Positions 26,643-41,600 of a DNA stretch of 64,000 bases are shown piece by piece. Both the position numbers and the translations under genes were made by a program. Below the pieces are notes generated by a model. It was given only the letters and a program-made list of their open reading frames with translations, was not told the DNA's origin and made no database searches. The number at the start of each line of letters is the position of its first letter. The stretch's first letter is position 1. The DNA is from Bradysia coprophila (Eukaryota > Arthropoda > Insecta > Diptera > Sciaridae), in contig NC_050735.1 in NCBI RefSeq assembly GCF_014529535.1, forward strand, positions 10,799,739 through 10,863,738, read 5' to 3'.

Positions 26643-29600
26643 CTGTTCGAAAAGATTAGTTGAATTTCTGGCTATTTTCTTGACTTATTTATGTCTTTTA
26701 CCGAAGTCTTTGATATGTTTCTCCAGATTGTCATTCTCTTCTTGTGAAGAAATGCTAGCCAAATGCATGCCATGGAATCGACAATATTGGGCTGCCTTAT
26801 ACCAGTTTGCCTGTAGGTGTAAAGAAAGGACATGAAGTTATTTCAATGAATAATTATTCCTACTTTTCTTAATTGTTGACCAATTAACAGCTATCAGTAC
26901 CTTTTGGCCTTTTTGCCATTTCAAGAAGAGAAGAATATCAAATTTCTCTAAATGTAAATGCTACGCATGCAAGGTCTATTTTCCAGAATCTGTCACATTT
27001 CTTAAAAGTCATGAAATCGTGAGTTTCGAGAATTTTCAAGAACTTCGAGAATTTTCAGGAAAGAGAATTTGGGAAGATCTCGAGAATTTTCAATAACTTT
27101 AAAAACCGAGAAATTCAAGAATTCCGAGAATATTCAAGAATTCGAAAAATTTCGAGAATTTGAAGTTTTAAAGAATCTGGTTGAAAATCTTGATGTTGGA
27201 TGTTGAAGATGGTGGTGCAGCTTATACACCCAAAAATACTCTCTCTCAAACGTTGCGACAAAAAGGCGACCAAAATCTTGTAAAATTCTAAACAACCTAA
27301 TTTGTTTCTAAATTTGTTTCAGCTGCTTTACCAGCTGGGCCACACACACAAACAGATTTCATAGTTACACTGTAACACTCACGTGGCATCGTAGCAGTAA
27401 AACCATTTAAACACCCATGAGTGATGAGTGAATATGAATGGACCAGCTGTTAAAATAGTTGAAGCAAACACAAATTCGTTTGCCATGAACAGTAACAAAA
27501 ACCTTCAGATTGATGCTTTCATTGATCTTTCGTTTACTGAAACTAGAAACGGTATTTTTTTCACCTGTTCACAGACCCGTTCATATTTACAACCGAAAAA
27601 GATTAATTTTCCATTTGATAACAAAATAAACCGAAAGGTAAACTCCAATCTCTTTAGCTGTAAAAGTGATCTGAATTCGAGACGAAAGAAATTTTATATT
27701 TTCGTATTTTTAAATGCACTCTCTAGGTGGTGTATATATGTATAGCTGCAATCATGCGGAAAGGTTTGTTCGTAACGACAACTAAGTATAGATATCAGCC
27801 CAACGGATCTAACTTCACCAAATTACAGAAAACCTTTTCAGACAAAAACTTTTACATTTCTCCTATTTCATTCTTATTACATCGATTTATTATTAATCTT
27901 CTCTCAATGTACCATTATACACGAGTGCTGACAACAAAAGTACAATTTATATGTGCACAGTCATAATGTAAAATGTTGGTGGCTAGGTACATTCATACAG
28001 GTTGGAGTAACCAGTAATTTTGATATTTACAATTATAAATTTCGTTTACCTTGAAAAACACTCCCAAATAATAGCGCTTTTCACCAAACTTTAATAACGG
28101 CATCGACCAATCCACATGGCTGGCGCAGGTCTGGTCGTTCAGTATTTCTACAATACAAAAAAAAAAACATGAATGAGTAAATTAGTCAATTAACAAATAA
28201 TAACTCTTGGGTTCCCACTCAATACAGGCGACAAGTATTACATTTTGCATAATAAAATCTTTTCAGTTCGTTTTTCGTGTTAATTTTTTTCTCTCTAATT
28301 TTTGGTGTTGCTGTTGCTGTTTTATTATTACTTTGTTGTTAGTCTGAATTTTTTTTTGTTTTGTTTAAAATTGTTGAACACAATTTTAAATTATCCGTTA
28401 TTGTAAGTTTTATTGGCAATTTTTCTGTTCAAAGACGATCAAAAGACATTCATCTTCCAACAATCAGAAAATGTTCGTATATTTGCAATGCGAGATGAGC
28501 CAATTAACAAATTGTTGTGCGCTCATTAAATTCATTGAATTGATGTCCTACGTTTCACAATAGATTAAATGCTTTCAAACTACCACAGATATTGCTGTGT
28601 GGCGAATAATTAATAATTAGCGACGATATAAAGTGTGGTATGTTGAGAGGTGCTAGCTATAAATCAGCTGTACAAAAAAAGAGATTTCTTGTGTACGGAT
28701 TTATGTGATTTCGGCAGATGAGGTCAATGAAAGGTACGTGTAGGACGAATGTGTTGGTTCATTCGAGAGTAACCTGTATCTTTGTAAGTTTAAAGAAATT
28801 TAAGCTTTTCACTGTATCACTTCTGGTGACTAGTGCCTGTTATATGTAAATTTAACGAAATTTGTGAAATTTAACGAGATTTTGAGAAAGGGCATAACTA
28901 AAGCCTATGATACATCATTCGAAAGGTCTTGGCCTAGAACTACTTTTAGTGTGGTATGAAATTCCAAAATGGTGCACGGTGCGCCCTAACCAACTTTTAA
29001 TAGAAGTGTCGGATAACAAAGAATTTTTGAGGTCGGGATGCAATGACTTCTCATGACCACCCATGGTCCGTCGAGTTGCCTAGCATTCCAATTTATATTG
29101 TGATTAGTAGAGGGACTAATTGCAAGATCGTTCGAATAAAAATAGTTATTCTAGTCCACCTGGTTGCAGAGCAGTGGCCTTGGAAAATCAAAAAATCACA
29201 ATTTTCAAAGGATGATAACAGCAAGACGATGCGATCTGAGAATTGAGTAAGAAGCTGTAGTGGCAAAGTTCGATGAGCCCTTTCGAACGCATATAAAACT
29301 TTTTCCGAAAGTATTCCGGAATACTCGTCAATAATCGTCAATACCTCCAATATAACTCCATTTTAAAGTTTCATAATCCACTAAAAGTAGTTCTAGGCCA
29401 AGACCTTTCGAATGGCTTTAGTTCCGTTGGGGGCATTTTTTACATGATAACCTTGCTATGCCCTTTAACGAAATAATATTTTCATAAATTTTGCAGGAAT
29501 TTTACAAATAGGCACTAGGTACTCAGTAGAAGCTCAAATTTGTCAATCAACGACACAAAAATTTACCCTTTTTGGTATTATGGTAACTCAATTCAAACTC

Positions 29601-32600
29601 GAAATTACCACAAAAATATTCGTGAGCAGGTTTTCGAATCATACTCCGAACTCTCTTTCAAAAGAACCTATACCAATGCTATGATCCCTTCTATCAAGGC
29701 ACTTATATACTGGATTTATTCCTTTTCTTTTTAAATATGAGTCACTGAAGAACTACTCAGATAAAACTATTTCAAAAATGAAGACTAATACTTCAATATT
29801 TCCATGTTAACGAGCTTGAAACTTTTGTTCAACTGAATTAAAAACCACAAGAGTATATTGTGCACAGAGTTTTACAAGAGCTTTATCTTTAAAACATGGA
29901 CCAGGTGCCAGATGGACAGTTTTTGTCACTAGATGTGAAAATTGTCAAGCCGAAGCCGAGATTGATAAAACATCGTACAACACATTCTTCGATTCATCAC
30001 AGGTTATTTATGAGTGTAAAGGCGGCTAGTCGAGAGGCCCAATACACATCCAGTACCAAATAAAGTACTTTGCTCCGACTTTTTATGCAACAAAGACATC
30101 TAAAGTTCGCAGTTTTCGAAATTAGGATGCTGAGTTGCATAAATGAATATTACCTCCCTAAAAACCGACAGGTAATGGAACCTTTACCTATCTGTTTTTC
30201 GTAGACGATGAACCTATTTTTGCAACTGAACCACTTGAACGAAAGACGAGAGAATTGTTTCGGAAAAAAAAAATGTTTAACGAAAGAATATGCAACATTT
30301 ATTGATGAAGCAATGATCACGCATTCAAACCCACGACTTTTTCCGTTCAGTTCCTACTGCACATGTACGTAAAAGACTTTTTACTTTTTAAAGAATGGCT
30401 ATTCTTATGCCTTGTGCGATTCCATTATTAGAAGTTAATCGAGCAAAAAACAATTGAAAAATTCCAACCTTCAGGCGTCCAATTAATGAAAGAAAGGAAA
30501 CTGATACAGCTTCGCTAAAAACGCTGAAAAATGCTAAATATGGCGATCGCAAAACAAACGTAAACCAATCAACTTTGTCACGAATGTGATGCAATAACTA
30601 AAGTTAATTTTTTTGTAAACTATTTCACGACAATACCTCTTGTAAGTCTTCTAGTTGTAATTGAATTTCATGCGGTTATTGTAAACAGAGCAGATCAATA
30701 CATAATGATGAATGAGGCAATTATGGTATAAAATCCATAATTCTTTCAAAATTTGCATTTCTGTCCAGACGCGACTAAAATGCATGACGAAACTTAAGTT
30801 AAACACTTGGACGATACACATTCAAAGCAGCGACAATAAATGGAAAAAACAACAATTGCATCTTCCCACGATTTGATGACTCTTGAAAATTTTGGAATTT
30901 AAAAGAATTTCCTCTTCAATCTGTAGGACCATCAAAAGGATTGAGTGGGTTTTGAATAGCGAAGCGGCATTTAAGAAATAACTGTTATTTTTGCACTGAA
31001 TTCTTTAATGCGAATTTATTTAAGCTAGTTACTTCATATATGCAGAAATGTAATAAAAACCATTAAAGTAAGACAGTGAAACCAGTACCATCTCTAGCAA
31101 ACAAAATTCGTTTTGACGCTGTCAAAATACCACCTTATTCCTTTGCATGAATTTGCTTCAGCTCTTTTTCAGCTTACGGCTTTACTTTTTTCACCCGTAT
31201 AAAGACGTATAAGCACTTTTGTTTGAATAAGTAGCCCAACTGAAAAACAGCTGAAACAAATTCGTGTCTAAATTTCACTGACGTCGACTGTACAAGATCA
31301 ACTACTCTATTTAGCTTGATCAATCTAATTTAAGTGAACAAATTGCAGAACTATTGACGCATACAGATTAAATCTGAAAGTTTACTCTATTCATCTGAAC
31401 GTTTACCTGAACGTCTATAATAATTGCAAATTATACAGTCAAGGGCCTTTGCTACTAAATGCAATATGTCCGTGCGACAAGATTGCACAAGTTATAATTA
31501 AAAGTTCAAAATAACGAGTTGTTACAACGAACAATGTAATTTGAATGTAAAACCAGTAATGATGTGATGTACGTTTGCTCGCACAAAGATATGACCACAC
31601 CGCACGAAATGCAGGAAACTAATAATGAAGACATAATTAGCATATATGACTCTTTTCAAATCAATAAAAGCTTCTCGGTTATTATGCACATTTAAATATA
31701 CAGAAATGTTGTTTGATATCTTCGGCAACATTTGCGCTTAATAAGTAACTCGTTTCTAGACACATCAAACCAAAAAAAGTTAGGAACTCTCATAATTCGC
31801 ATGGGATGAGTCAAAATGTTGTTAGCTGTTTTAAGTGAGATGTAAATCTCAGAACGTCACAATTTAATTCAAAGAATTTTTAATGTGGTAATTCATCATC
31901 CAATAATGTACGAAAAATATAATATACCGCAGCACGTTTCGCTTGTTATAAATCGTAACAAAAATTCAAATAGAAAAAAAAACAACTTGAAATTGACCTT
32001 TACGTAAAAGACTTTTTTCATGCGGAGTTTCGGTTTAAGTTATATTTATGGTTGACATTGACTTTTTTTTGCCGAATTCCATAAATTTATAGAATTAACT
32101 CTCTGTTATGGATCACAGCTAATAAATTATTATCAAAAGAACACACGCACTACGCATAAACGCACCGGAAATTCTAGTTTAGACAGCTTTGTAAGTCAAA
32201 GATAAGACTAAAATGGGTTCTCATGTATTCTCAAAATGTATTTAAAGCCTAATAGAAGTCAATAGAAGTTGAAAGATTTGATAATTATACGGATTCTTTT
32301 GATTCTACTGGAAGGATTCTTTTGAAAACAGCATACAAAAATCGGACATATTTTGTTTACCTATTTCTTACAGCACTTGGAAAGTCGTCAGAATACATTT
32401 TTCTTAGACAAATTACTGCCACAGTAGTTAAGGGTGATAGGTGAACATATTGTTTTTTTATAGGGTCATATAGTTATGGGACAACATGGGTACTGTTGGA
32501 TGTCAATTTCTCATAAAACAATCAGTTTAATGAATATGGAAATTCACCAAAATTGCTGAACTTCAGAGAGTTTCCCGCTTTTGCCCATCAAGGGAGGGAA

Positions 32601-35600
32601 TAATTTTTTTTTGCCATGAAAGCTCAGCTTTACAATGACATCTCACGAGCACATCATACTCCAAAAATTCGAAGCTTTGCTAAATTCTTATAACGGTTTA
32701 ATTGTTGCCAATATCATATTTTGGTTCATAGTAACGAAATTGATGCAAAACATTCGAAGACATTCAAAGTCTATTTTGGGTTAATCTTAAACAGTTTCCC
32801 GTTCAACCATAAAGGTGAGGATCGGCAACGATATTTTCCAAAAATCCTATCATCACCTATAACCCTCAACTCCAATGGCAGTAATGCTATTGCAAGAAAA
32901 TATATTTTTACGATTTTCCAGGTGCCTTCTCTAACCACATGTGATCAATCTCTTCTTGCAAACGGGATCATAATCGACAGCTGCCAAATAGAGTATTATT
33001 TTGTATGAAATGGTTCTTTTGTAGTGTTTTACAGTTGTGTGACACACTTAGTATCCTATTTAGAGTACCACTCATGTTTAAAGTGCATTGCTTCTTGGCA
33101 TCTTTAAAGATGTATTGCGGAGAAAATACTTAAGGAATAAAAGTTATCGCCTCAGTTTAACATTATAATCTCGATAAAAATACTATCGAGTCGACAGCAC
33201 ATCCAAGGATGTTAAAATAAATCAATTGAACCAAAAATTTATTAAAGTTTGAGTCCAAAATATTTACACCTTAATTAAGTAATGTTTCAGACTAAAAATC
33301 CTTCGGATACGCATACAACCGTCGAATGAACTCTAAATTATGTTCCAATTTAAAGAGTCTGAATTTTATCAGATTTTATCACTCGGTCATGACTTCAAAG
33401 TAATTTAAATAAAAATTAAAAACGGAAACAATCAAAGTCTCAGTCACTAACCTGTAAATCGCTTCGCAAATAGTAAAATTATCATAATTTCATTGTGAAG
33501 TGAACACAAGTCTTGACACAGATTACATTTTGGCAAGGAGAACGAACCCATTTTAATAAAAGAATTTTTTGAATCAATAATTATTTGATAAGGTTGGTTG
33601 GTTTTTGAATTCCGTAAAATTTTCAATATTTTTATTACTTCATTAAGCGCTATTTGTATGCAATATTCACTTCCTCATCTTCCTTCCCAACATGTAAATT
33701 TATGTTCGGCCAAAATTGTTTTGAGAAATTTTTGAACGAAAGATTAATAAACAGAAATTATTGCGTCGTCGTCGTCTTTTTGGAAATATTTTTTTTTTTT
33801 TAAATAAAACCAATGTTAAGGTCGAGGTATCTTTATGGTTCATTGTAGGTTGGAAATTAGTTGACTTTTAGTGAGGCTAATCTAAAATTCCGTAACATCA
33901 TATTGAATGGGAACTGATTGCATAGAATTGATAGAACTTATAGTTCTACGATCACTAATTACAAACGTGGAATTGTAATTTTATTAAATTTTCACACACT
34001 GAATTGAAAGAAGTATACAGAAATCGAATCAAAAATTAAGTAATAAAACGATTTGCGTGAACGAAGGCTCTTTACCTGAAGGTTGTCTAAATACTTTCGA
34101 TGAACTGATCGCCGCCGATGCATTATTGTTGAAAACAATAACGATTATAATTAATTTCAAATACATTTAGCCGATAGAAAATTACGCCATAAATAACACA
34201 ATTTTAACACAAAATTTATATTTTAACGTGCGTCTCAGTCGGGTCAGTGTAATATAATCATTAATAAAATAAATAGACCCAAATCGAAAAAGTAATATTT
34301 CGTTTACGTAACACTATACTGACTCTGCACAACAAAAAAAAAGCTGTACAAGAGGCGCAACCAAGTTTTTAAAACAGAAAAATCCAACTGAATTTGAGAT
34401 GTTAATGGCTATGAAGTGAATGAGTGACTGAAAAATAAATTCATCGGGTTGATGGTAAAAAATATTTTTTTTTTCTTGATTTTAGTCACTTTTTTTGGTA
34501 TATTGCAAATGAAAGAAAATAACGAGTTTCGACGAGTCTGATACAAATGGATACGTATATGTCCACATTGGTTGTATGTATATATATATATTGATTGTGC
34601 ATATATTTCATGAATTATAAATAAAATGTCACCTTGTTTATTCATCCACTTGGTGTGCTCCAAAGTTGGAGCACTTTAAGCTGTTTCGTTGCTATTATAT
34701 TACGAAGAAGAAAAAAAAAACCGTCGAGACCAAGAAAATTTTTAGCCGATATGTTCATAAACGATTAATATAGGTAACAAGCATATACATCATGAAATAT
34801 ATGTATCGGTATTTGTGCTCCTCCTCGTGATGATGATTATAACGACAATCAAGAGGGAAAGTGATCTTGTGGTGAATATACACACACGTTTGTTTATGCG
34901 TGCTATATAGCCCGTCTTCGATTTGAGATGTTGCGACCTTTGTTGTATTTTTATTGTCAACATTTTTTTTGCTATGCTTTTGACTCTGAAGTGTGAAATT
35001 ATATTGGACACAACAGAAATTGTAATTTTATTTCAAAAGAAAAATATAATTTTTTTCGTTGTGAAAAATGATCGGCCTAAATAATGTATTCTGTAAATTT
35101 GAACAGTCTTGAACATAGGTACAATATGACCATAATATAGACGATTTGACCTGATGTTTGTTTCGTTATTTGTACAAAAAAAAATTGTTTAGTTAAAGCA
35201 AACGAGAATAATGTCATTGCTGAGGTTGTTAGACTCAACATCAACGAAGGTTTATCATAATTTAGACAAGATACAAGATGAGCTTCAATGGAAAACGTTT
35301 ACTCATAACGAATAACCTACAATGTATTAATAACAAAAAAGTTTCATTTTACCACTTTTCCAATCATTGATGCAAAATCGGTTATTATATGCATGATTAA
35401 AGGTTGAATGTATTTTATATGCCCTTTGTGGCACCACAGACAAAGTAGAAACAAGTAATTGTGGGAATAATTAAGCCATTAATTTCGGTAATTTACCGAA
35501 TTCACATAATTTCCTGCATTAAATGGTTCAGCGGAGAAAAAAAAACTAAAATGCGAGTCGTACACGCTACATGTTTATGAATCATCAAAACCATTAAAAG

Positions 35601-38600
35601 TAGTGCACCTAAAAACCATACAAAATGGTAATGTCACTGTGGGAAGTTTGTAATTTAGGCCCGGAGGCGAGGACCATTACCCAAACGTCAAAACAGTATT
35701 TTTCATGCTTACGGCCTGAAAATGGGAGAAACCGCTGTTGGGCGAGACTACAATGACGGAGGTTGCGGACTCAAGCATGAAAATATCATCATTTTGTGAG
35801 CACGAATTACACATGTTAACATCAAACACCGTAATGCAGCCACGCTATGATATGAAGTTTTGCTGTTTACGACAACTTTGAAAAAAAAAGGAAATTGTTC
35901 ATCATCTACTATCGGCAATAGTCTCAATAGACATCATGTTATAGTGAATGTTTAAAAAAAAACGAAGTACTAGATTTTGAATTTTAGAAGACAATTTGTT
36001 ACAAGGTATCGTTCATAAAGTATGTCGCGAGAGAAATACAAGATATGGATAAAAATGTGATAGAAAGAGATGCAAATAGTTGTCACTGGTTGCATATTTT
36101 ATGAATGATCTCCAAGAATATTGTAACCTGTAACTTAACATCTGTTATTGATAACGACTGCAGGACCTTTGGCTAATGCGATCTGTTATATAGTAAAAAA
36201 ACGTGTTCAAAAATATAAGTAAAATATTTGATTCCAATCTCTTTAAAATAGTTAGTTCGAATGAAGTAATAGATCTGGATCTGCTGATATGCTTGCCGTC
36301 TGCGAAAGGTTCAAAAATATTTGAGCTCAATATGGAATTAATTAAAAATCACAAACAAGAACTCTATCCATTAATCAAAGTTTGGTCTCACGCTTTTTTA
36401 TAGTCCACCAATGGTTAAGCTAATCATTGGAATTTTCATTTGAAAAATGGAATCGACAAAATTAAATCTCATGAATTATTGAGGAATCAAACATGAATCG
36501 ATGCATTGTTTCAATTAAAATTTCTGTTCATTCGACCACAAGCTTTATGCAATAAAAAAAGTTTCAACATCTTTCGATGCAAATATTTGTCCCGGAATTG
36601 TTTGAAAGAATTTTTTTTGTTTAAGATTTCTATTCGATAAAAAAAGTTGCTTGAGAAATATTGGCGATGAGTCAATCTTGAGACATTTATTATATAGGAA
36701 ATAGTCCAAACATGCACATGATTAATCAGCTAAAAAACGGCAGTGTCAATATAATCTCGTTCCCAATAACGAGTTTAATCTGATTTCAAAAAAACTGGTA
36801 AATATTTTGTGTGAATTGACGATTCAGACATATTCACTGCGTTGGTTTGATAGCTTTTTTGGTGTCTTTATAAGACCATTTTTTTTGTTTTAAGAAGGAA
36901 GAGCCATTTAAATATCAACTAATTGTAAATTTTTTTAATTATACTTTACGAAATCCTCAATTTGTCTTCATTAAACTGTGTGTATGCCAACAAGTGTCTA
37001 ACATCATAAAATAAAGGTTAACATACAAGGCAAATTCAATCAATAAGAGTCTTAGTCTTTCCATAATTACACCACATTTACGTTAATTAATTTAAACCTT
37101 GATGCTGATAAATCATAAAATATTTTAGCACCGTTTTAGACATTAGCTTGGGGCAATAACTTTTTTTCTTCTCTCGTTTTATTCCAAATATAATCGAAAT
37201 TCGGAGCAAAGTGTAAAATTTGAGATCAGCGAAATTAACATTATTATGATACAGTGGAAGAAGTCTGCTGCACGAGCATGATGGATGTGGTGTCGTAATT
37301 CAACAATGGTCATAAAACTATTTAATTTAAAAATGACACAAATTTAGCTTTTTGTTCAGATGTGTGATGAGAATCTTACGTTACATGTTTTATAGAAAAA
37401 TGTCTTTTCATTTTTTCGAAAAAAATCTTTGTCGTTTTACTTTTGCAATTGCGAAACGAAAAAAGTTGTTGAACAGAAAATTTTGTCATACACCTTTGGA
37501 ATGTTATGCGTATATGGCAAAAAAAGGCACTTGTATTAAGTTTCGTGTTTTTTTTTTGCGAAAAAAAGATATTCGTTTTCTTTTAAAAAAACATTTTTTC
37601 TTGTTCTGTTTTTCCAAGCATCAACTTACACAATTTAGTAAAAGTCTCAGGCGTTGTTATATCGTATACATTTACATAAGTATATCAGATGGTTTGATAC
37701 GCATTGCTTACGCTATACCATAATCTCCTCGACGTGTGAGTGGTGAAGATGTAGTTAGGTTTTACCTTTCCAATCGAAATTATTAAAAAAAAGCCCTTCC
37801 CCTCAACCTCGAATTCCAATGGGTTTATAGGAGACAATCCTAGAGGTCATCCCAATCATAAAATAAGTATAAGACAGATGTCGTCTCAACCACGATATTC
37901 CTTTATACATAAAGTACAGAAATGTGTACCCGAAAAGTGAGTGTGGAATAGAAGTATCTCTCTGAAGCTCATTGAACAGTGAAGTCATTGAAACTCCGAC
38001 GTATCAGACTCTGAAATAAACTTTTCTTTCGAGCAATAATTCGAGAGAATATTTATGAATAAAATGTTTTAGAGGTGTGGACTGACTAATACACTAATCA
38101 CGTCGCGATGCAAAGTGTCCGGACGATATCACTAGTTATCCCTGGAGTCACATAAAGTCCTTAAATTGGAATTTACAGTTGTGGACATTGTGGCCACTAC
38201 ATGATATATTGTGAAAAGTGGATCAAGCAGAACGTCTTAAACAACAACGATAACATCGATTTCAATGTTCAATATTTATTCACTCCGTTGGCTTTCGAAA
38301 CCTTTGGTACTGTTGGCCCCAAAACTGGTTTATTCTTTAAGTTAAGTAAACTGATGATAAATAGAAGCAAAGGTGAATTCGTTCACTCGATTTTCTGTTA
38401 TAATTCATTTCAATCGAGGGAATGCTATAGCTGTGCGTGATAGTATCTATTTTAAATGTTTGTTAAAATTAATGAAGTAAAAGATTTTACATAAAAATCT
38501 ATTGAAAATATTTTGCCCAAAAGAAGTAGCACATTTGATGATTGAACTGGTAAAATGGTTGTCTATAATCACTTTTCGCGTACATTTAAATTCTCGATCA

Positions 38601-41600
38601 AGGATGTATCACTTTTGGTCGTGCAGATATTGACGAAAAGTTGATTTACTCTTGTTCAACAGCTTGAAATGGTAAACAAGTGGCATGCATACTTGTCTCG
38701 AACAGTTATTACGAATTCAATTAAGTCAATCCAATAAAAAAAAACTTTAGTGTTTTCACCTAGTAAGTACCGAATGTGAATTGAAAAAAAATCTTTCAAA
38801 TGGTTACAAAACGACAAATTAAGAATGTGTGTAATTAGCTATAATAAAAATGTAAAACTATTACAAATATGCAAGTATTTTTATCGCTGGCTGTTAGTGC
38901 AATATAATTTTATGTTCGTACGTGTCTCTTAATTTAATATGGAGTAGTTCAACTGCAGATTATAAAAGTATTGAATGAATGTATCGCAGAAAAAAAAATA
39001 ATTGAACGCAATGCTAATAATGTTTATTGGAAGAATTGATATCAGCATTCTTTTATCATTTATTTATTGCCGCTCAATCACTTTCACAGATTACGGAACG
39101 AGTATTATCAATAGAGAAATTAAATTCCGAAAAAAGGAAATTTAATTTTTCTAAGATGTTCGGAGCTTTTGTTATGTTTCGCATTAATTGAAGATTCGTT
39201 TAGGTCAAAGACATCGATCATAAAGTCAGAAGCAATTCGTCGTTAACCTAGTCATTAAACGCTTTAAGTATTCCCATTAACCCACTGGTATTTAGAGACG
39301 AAAGAAATAAAAGTTTGATTCGAAAAATTGATAATAATTAACTCCCAAGTGACACCTGCCTTGTTTAATTGCCAGAAAATCATCATAATACGAGTCCACG
39401 TGTTCCGATTCCACACTTTGCAGTGATTCGGGATCTCGGTCCAAATCCTGATACTCGGGATCGTCATTGTCACCGTCAATGTTGTAATCGTTATTATTCC
39501 GTTTGATTGGTACTCGATGCTCTTGGGCTTTTACATCGACAGCCGATTTCGGCAGGATATCGTGTAATGTGGGCAGCTTATGTGTTGGTCTTTTGTTCGG
39601 GAATAGTCGCCGTTCGAGAAAATTCTCTAAAATCTGGGCTGTGATTTTATTTTGCCGTTGAATTTCCCGAAGTTCATCTGGACTTGGCGCGCCTATTGGA
39701 GAAAACAAGGCAAGGTGAAAATCACTTGGAGTTAATTATGTGTTATGTTAAAGATAATTCTGAAAAAAAGACGTCCAGGGACGAATTGATAAACTGAATA
39801 TGAAGGCAACAACTTCCACCGGAAAGCAAGTCAAAGTTAATTTTTAATGGAAGAGATTGGAATGACTACCAATGCCCGGAATTGTCAGTCTTATAAAAAA
39901 TACTGTAATACACTACGGTGGTATAACACCCAGCCCATTAAAATTAATATCATCAAGTGTTTCATGCACGAAAATGTCTGACAAGAAACAATTAACTCGT
40001 CATAGTTCTGGAAGCTGCAATCATAAATTTAAAATAAACTGAAAGAAATAAAGGAAGTTGTAGTTAGCAGTTACAGACCAGTTCAAACACATTGTTCACT
40101 ACTCTATTAAACTCTATGAGCCTTGCAATTGCAAAAACGGCAACCACGTCACCATGTTACTATCGGACCTATTACTTCATTTAATCTAAGTATTTTCAAT
40201 AGATTGATTTCAAATCTTTCACTTCATTTTTTAAACATGCGTTTTGAGTCATAATACGACTACATAATTCAGAGGTTGTTGCTTATTATTGAATTCGTTA
40301 TCGATTCCAGATGCTAGCCGTCAGGAATTCTCCACTCAACAATGCGTGCAAAGCATTCAATTGTGCAGCGGCAGTTGTCGATCCGACGTTACCATCTATA
40401 CGCTTTAAACAAGAAGTTTTGAAACTGCCAGATCGGGCATTTGGTAACCTCATAGAACTGTGATACGAGAGATAACAATTGTTAGATGGCAAAGGATTGT
40501 GTTATAGTGGAAGTGAATTGCTTTGGGGGAATAGGTTAATTGAATTTGAAAGGTTGAATTTGAAATATTGATTATTTGGACATTAATATGAATTTAAATT
40601 GGAATTGAGGTAGACTTGGTTTTAACTGAAAGTTATATTGATTTAGTGTTTAGTATTTGATTGAATTGATTGTGATGATGACGATGATTGTAACTATGTC
40701 AGCTTACTTAAGTAGACACTAAAACCAAAGAATAAATAAATAAATAAACAGGTTGATCAGCCGAATGTCCCTAGAATAGAGGTACCAATCGCAAGAGATC
40801 GATAAATTATAAACATTTCATCTATAACATCAAAAACAAAAAATCACAGCATGGTAACACCGTAATGAATTCAACATTGTAATATCAATAATACCGACGA
40901 GATGTCTCATTGTCTCATCATACCACACGCGTCTAAAAATATTGATAAAAACTGCAGACACACACAAAATTCACAATCCATGAACTTGATGCCACAGCGC
41001 ATATTAAGTGTTAATTAAGTTTAGAAATTATAACGTTAATCGTTGCTAAAGTGACAAAAATTTTCTCATCAATTTTGACGAAGAAGAAAAAAAAATCACC
41101 AAAAATTTTGAACATAAAACGTTCGTCAAGACAAGGTTGAGCAGCACATCATATTTGAACGATTCGAACGAAGGTAGATAACATTGAGAGGAGTCATTTT
41201 TTTTCTCTTCATCTTCTTCGTATAAATTGAAATTTGTTACGTTCACAGATTGGATTGTATAAAAGCCAGGATGTCCATTAAAAGTTTATATTGGCATAAT
41301 TTACTGATGATTCAAAATTCCGATACGAAAATGCGTAGATTTTACATGACCTTTCGTTTGTTTTTCTAATTAAAGGTTTTATCTGAAATTCTAAAAGCCG
41401 CTTAGACTTTTACATTTTATTGTGATGTTACGACATATATAATACGTTTTGAAAAATCTGTTAAACGATATTCATCTGCAAAATTATTTTTCATTTGATA
41501 TCCACGTCCAATTTGCTCGAGTCTTATAAAACTGTACCGTTAAGTGGCGTTTTTCTATACCCTATGTGTACATCCAGATAAAAATGATCTATTGCGAAAC

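Noticed and set aside
39356..39360. The GT donor four bases beyond the GC donor of the acidic lectin exon.
   Set aside because: It leaves phase 2, and joining to the CRD exon then gives a frame that stops within that exon; only the GC donor is compatible.
40298..40492. A minus-strand frame with relatively balanced composition between lectin exons A and C.
   Set aside because: No donor and acceptor pair places it in frame with the lectin phase-1 junctions; the in-phase readings hit stops. Left unassigned rather than called an exon.
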